A stretch of DNA of 64,000 nt. Source: Drouetiella hepatica Uher 2000/2452 (GTDB lineage: Bacteria; Cyanobacteriota; Cyanobacteriia; Elainellales; Elainellaceae). A program made the translations under genes and the position numbers. Below the pieces are notes generated by a model that had not been told where the DNA came from, ran no database searches, and saw only the letters and a program-made list of their open reading frames with translations. Position 1 is the stretch's first letter. The number at the start of each line of letters is the position of its first letter. The DNA is taken from the NCBI GenBank assembly GCA_019359505.1, contig JAHHHD010000015.1, positions 1-64,000 of the forward strand, in the 5' to 3' direction. Shown piece by piece: positions 61,483-64,000 of the stretch.

Positions 61483-62310
61483 TTAATCCTGATTGGGGTC
61501 AATGCCCATTGCTCGCAACCGTTCAGCTAAACGTTGGGCTTTCGCCTCGGCTTCTTGGGCTTTTGCCTCAGCTTCTTGGGCTTTTGCCTCGGCTTCCTGG
61601 GCTTTTGCCTCGGCTTCCTGGGCTTTTACCTCAGCTTCCTGGGCTTTTGCTTCAGATGCAACTGCCCTTTCCTTGCCTGTTGGAACAACTTTGCCCGTCC
61701 GATCGCACCAGCGCAGCCAGGTTCCTATCTGTTCCTCAAACTCGCCTTCCCAGAGCGTTAGCCCCACGCCTGCTTCTTCTAGCCAGAAAGGTGCGGGCAG
61801 TTCCATATACCGCCTAGCGTTGAGTGCCCACACCTTAAGAGATTCGCCATTCATCTCGTCTGATTTTTGAAGCTGCTTTAGCGGATCAAATACAACATAG
61901 TAAGGAATGCCAATTTGAGCATAGATCTGCTGCTTTTTGCCAAGTTCTTTGCCCTCCCGATTGGAGACAATCTCGATCGCCACATCGGGCATCTTGCCAA
62001 ACTCCCAGACAAAGTAGGAGCGGTTTTGCTTCTGGCTCCAGTCTTCGGGCATCTGCACCTCTAGGCTCAGAAAGACGTCAGGGACGATCGGGTCAAGCTT
62101 GAGTCCGTAGAATAGCCCAACGTTCGCAGCCGCAATAAAAGGAGGGGGTACAGCTTGAGAACTGTAAAGCGGCTCCACGAGAAGCCGCTGCTGTTTTTCA
62201 GACTGAAAATTATCCACGGGCGTGTCGTCTTCAGTAACAATGTGGCTGATGTCAGGAATGACAAGTTCTTCGGCTAAAAGCTCTGGAGTCATGGCATCTA
62301 GCAAGTGCAA
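61483..62310 (-). CDS. Uma2 family endonuclease with heptad tail
   Basis: 275 residues. Uma2/DUF820 domain (about 10-200): VPDVFLSLEVQMPEDWSQKQ, FGKMPDVAIEIVSNREGKEL, QIGIPYYVVFDPLKQLQ. The C-terminus has six consecutive AQEAE(A/V)K heptads (21-bp units), forming a helix. Such heptads are common in cyanobacterial Uma2 proteins and vary in copy number by slippage. Function unknown. Confidence 0.85.
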   Translation of the reverse strand: MHLLDAMTPELLAEELVIPDISHIVTEDDTPVDNFQSEKQQRLLVEPLYSSQAVPPPFIAAANVGLFYGLKLDPIVPDVFLSLEVQMPEDWSQKQNRSYFVWEFGKMPDVAIEIVSNREGKELGKKQQIYAQIGIPYYVVFDPLKQLQKSDEMNGESLKVWALNARRYMELPAPFWLEEAGVGLTLWEGEFEEQIGTWLRWCDRTGKVVPTGKERAVASEAKAQEAEVKAQEAEAKAQEAEAKAQEAEAKAQEAEAKAQRLAERLRAMGIDPNQD

Positions 62311-62333
62311 TAGTTCCTATATTACGTCTGATA

Positions 62334-62432
62334 TAGCACTACGTAATTGAGTTAGGACAAGTTATTTTTGGAGAGCCGCGCGGAGCGCGGCTCTCCAAAA
62401 ATAACTTATTGGATCTAAGCCGCATAGCGCCA
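62334..62432 (+). mobile_element. MITE-like family B element, copy B3
   Basis: 99 bp with TA on both sides (62332-62333, 62433-62434). Left end TAGCACTACGTAATTGAG, right end GCATAGCGCCA. Hairpin 62359-62381 with 62385-62407, 23 bp perfect, loop GGA; arm changes relative to B1 and B2 (two positions) are matched by complementary changes in the other arm. Confidence 0.85.
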
Positions 62433-62449
62433 TACTATGCCCAATGCTA

Positions 62450-62540
62450 TGGCAACCGCCAAGGCGGTTAGGACGAGGAAAGTTAGGGTGGGGCGCGAAG
62501 CGCCCCACCCTAACTTTCCTAAGCAAACGGGCGACAGCTA
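62450..62540 (+). mobile_element. MITE-like family A element, copy A7
   Basis: 91 bp, TA on both sides (62448-62449, 62541-62542). Left TGGCAACCGCCAAGGCGG; right TAAGCAAACGGGCGACAGCTA. Main hairpin 62476-62496 with 62500-62520, 21 bp perfect, loop GAA, arm AGGAAAGTTAGGG. Starts 15 bp after copy B3. Confidence 0.85.
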
Positions 62541-62563
62541 TATGTAGAGATGGGGGTATTCAG

Positions 62564-62603
62564 GGAAGGATTTTTTGTTGCGCACGCAACAAAAAATCCT
62601 TCC
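62564..62603. repeat. Perfect 19-bp hairpin before the DUF4268 gene
   Basis: GGAAGGATTTTTTGTTGCG (62564-62582), CA, exact complement 62585-62603. It lies 88 bp before the ATG at 62691; it could terminate transcription from upstream or be an attenuator. Confidence 0.6.
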
Positions 62604-62690
62604 TCTTTAACGATTACCTTACATAGGTTGCTCGAAAGGTTGTGTTCTGGCAGCGTAGGATGGAGAGAGAAATCATTCGTGCTGCTGAAT

Positions 62691-63839
62691 ATGCCATCTG
62701 AGCCTCTGCAAAAGCTAACTTTGGGACGATTGGAAAAAGTTGACTTGCGCACCTACTGGAGTGGGGAGAATGCTGAGTTCGCGTCTTGGCTGGCGCAAGC
62801 AGACATCATCAAGCTGTTGGGAGAAGCCATTGGCATAGAGCTAACGGTGTCCCAGGAAGAAACTGATTCAGCCGAGATTCTTTGTCGGGATGGTGACGAT
62901 CGCCCTATTTTGATCGAGACTCAGCTAGAGCCAACCGATCATTATCATCTGGGACAGCTTTTGACAGCGATGGCGCGTCTTCAGGCAGATACGCTTCAGG
63001 CAAACACGCTTCAGGCAGCTGCGGTAATCTGGATCGCCAGTAGCTTTACCTCAGAGCATCAGGCAGCGTTGAGTTGGCTAAATCAGATTGCTCCAGGAAT
63101 TCACTTCTTTGGGGTAGAGATTGAGCTGTGGCGCATTGGTGAATCAGTAGCTCCCAAGTTTAATTGGGTCGTCCAACCCCATAGAGAAACGATCGCTGTG
63201 TCTGACTCTCTAGCAGAGCTTTTACCAGAAGATCTCTCAGAGGTTCTTCCAGAGATTCTTCCAGAGATTCTGACAGAGGCACAACAGCAGAATCTAGATT
63301 TTTGGTATGGGCTGTGCCATCAGCTAGAGCGACGGGGCAGTATTGTAAAACCGAGTCACCCTTCGACTGAAGATAACATCAGCTTTGCTATTGGGAGAGC
63401 TGGATTTCGGCTGTATACCCGATTGGATGAATCTGATCAAGTTGAACCAGGCTCAAATGAACCAGGCTCAAATGAACTAGACGCAGATGAGCCAGAGCAG
63501 AGCCTAACTGTGGGGCTGTTGCTCTCCGGTGAAGACGCAAGACCCCACTTCTATTTGCTGGAAGAACAACAAGAGGCGATTGAAGCTGAGATTGGTATTC
63601 CCTTAGAATGGGATGCGGAAGGTGACGGAAAAACCTGCTTGATTTACTGTACTTTGGCGGATGTTGATCTTGCCGATCGCGATCAGTGGATTGAATATTA
63701 TCAGTGGTTCTGTGTCTACCTGGAACAGTTTCATGACGTGTTGGGCGATCGTATTAAGCGCCTCAACGCAAACGACTATCAGCCGCTACCAGACTATGGT
63801 TTTAATCCGCTGAAGTCAGCTAGTTTGCCTGGGTCTTAG
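62691..63839 (+). CDS. DUF4268 domain protein (restriction-like)
   Basis: 382 residues from the ATG at 62691; a longer frame would run through a hairpin. N-terminal LGRLEKVDLRTYWSGENAEF, nuclease-like ILIETQLEPTDHYHLGQLLT (the E-x-Q core), IVWIASSFTSEHQAALSWLN, and FFGVEIELWRIGES. The C-terminal half has an acidic insert and DUF4268 (QWIEYYQWFCVYLEQFHDVL). This family relates to PD-(D/E)XK nucleases and often is a stand-alone protein near mobile DNA. Function not shown. Confidence 0.8.
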   Translation: MPSEPLQKLTLGRLEKVDLRTYWSGENAEFASWLAQADIIKLLGEAIGIELTVSQEETDSAEILCRDGDDRPILIETQLEPTDHYHLGQLLTAMARLQADTLQANTLQAAAVIWIASSFTSEHQAALSWLNQIAPGIHFFGVEIELWRIGESVAPKFNWVVQPHRETIAVSDSLAELLPEDLSEVLPEILPEILTEAQQQNLDFWYGLCHQLERRGSIVKPSHPSTEDNISFAIGRAGFRLYTRLDESDQVEPGSNEPGSNELDADEPEQSLTVGLLLSGEDARPHFYLLEEQQEAIEAEIGIPLEWDAEGDGKTCLIYCTLADVDLADRDQWIEYYQWFCVYLEQFHDVLGDRIKRLNANDYQPLPDYGFNPLKSASLPGS

Positions 63840-63884
63840 AAAACAAGTAGGAATTGGAAGTCAGTAGGAATTTAGGGAAGTAAC

Positions 63885-64000
63885 GTGACTCACTTATCTT
63901 TTGAGAATAAGAAGGTCTTGGTGATAGGTGGATCGCGGGGTATTGGTAGAGCGATCGCCATTGCCTTTGCTCAAGCGGGAGCGAAATTAGGAATTCATTA
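63885..64000 (+). CDS. SDR family oxidoreductase (partial, start only)
   Basis: From a GTG (AGGGAAG upstream) the frame reads THLSFENKKVLVIGGSRGIG then RAIAIAFAQAGAKLGIH and runs off the window. The GGSRGIG motif is the cofactor site of short-chain dehydrogenases. Only 38 residues are visible. Confidence 0.75.
   Translation, partial: MTHLSFENKKVLVIGGSRGIGRAIAIAFAQAGAKLGIH

Overview
The window looks like the chromosome of a filamentous cyanobacterium, probably of the Leptolyngbya type. Signs are the very frequent HIP1 octamer GCGATCGC, a CpcT/CpeT-type bilin lyase, cyanobacterium-typical families (DUF3084, DUF1400, DUF4168, a DUF6439-like protein, Uma2 nucleases, a GlgA, ComB) and a tRNA-His with the cyanobacterial layout. 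No species can be named from the sequence alone.

Layout. 1-1,946: three 86-bp attC-like sites delimit two gene cassettes (a GNAT acetyltransferase and a DUF3592-like membrane protein); no integrase is in view. 1,945-4,913: an SDR-alcohol dehydrogenase pair with a divergent AraC regulator. 4,921-16,974: murD, the ammonium transporter amt, a protein of fourteen 29-residue coiled-coil repeats plus TPRs with a linked FAD oxidoreductase, a duplicated DUF305 lipoprotein, a TolC-like protein and tRNA-His. 16,983-17,561: bilin lyase. 17,713-26,641: an accessory island of toxin-antitoxin modules (two HicBA, a RelE-like toxin, a RelE pseudogene with its antitoxin, HEPN/MNT), a STAND NTPase split by one in-frame TGA, a 21-bp repeat array and three copies of a small XRE-regulator module with gene fragments. 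26,828-35,316: assorted housekeeping and unknown genes. 35,520-43,213: an arsenic cluster (arsR, pstS-like, GAPDH, arsJ, acr3, two Cys-based phosphatases, a TPR gene, arsH). 43,320-64,000: DUF3084, dnaK, CapA, an HdrB-like protein, leuB, glgA, HAD phosphatase, bifunctional nuclease, two aldo/keto reductases, a papain-like protease near a chagasin-like inhibitor, two Uma2 proteins, a DUF4268 protein and the start of an SDR.

How genes work together. The ars cluster combines two detoxification routes: GAPDH plus ArsJ (arsenate made into 1-arseno-3-phosphoglycerate and exported) and reduction followed by Acr3 arsenite efflux, with ArsH for organoarsenicals and a phosphate-binding protein. SDR, ADH and AraC form a likely regulated stress unit. 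Amt sits between an upstream palindrome and two perfect hairpins.

The most unusual structure is a dispersed family of about 90-100 bp MITE-like elements. They have conserved TATAGC ends and a central perfect hairpin whose sequence differs from copy to copy while staying self-complementary. One copy is inserted cleanly in the hairpin arm of a second family with a TA target duplication. Other notable signals are the attC array, the split STAND gene and the triplicated XRE module.
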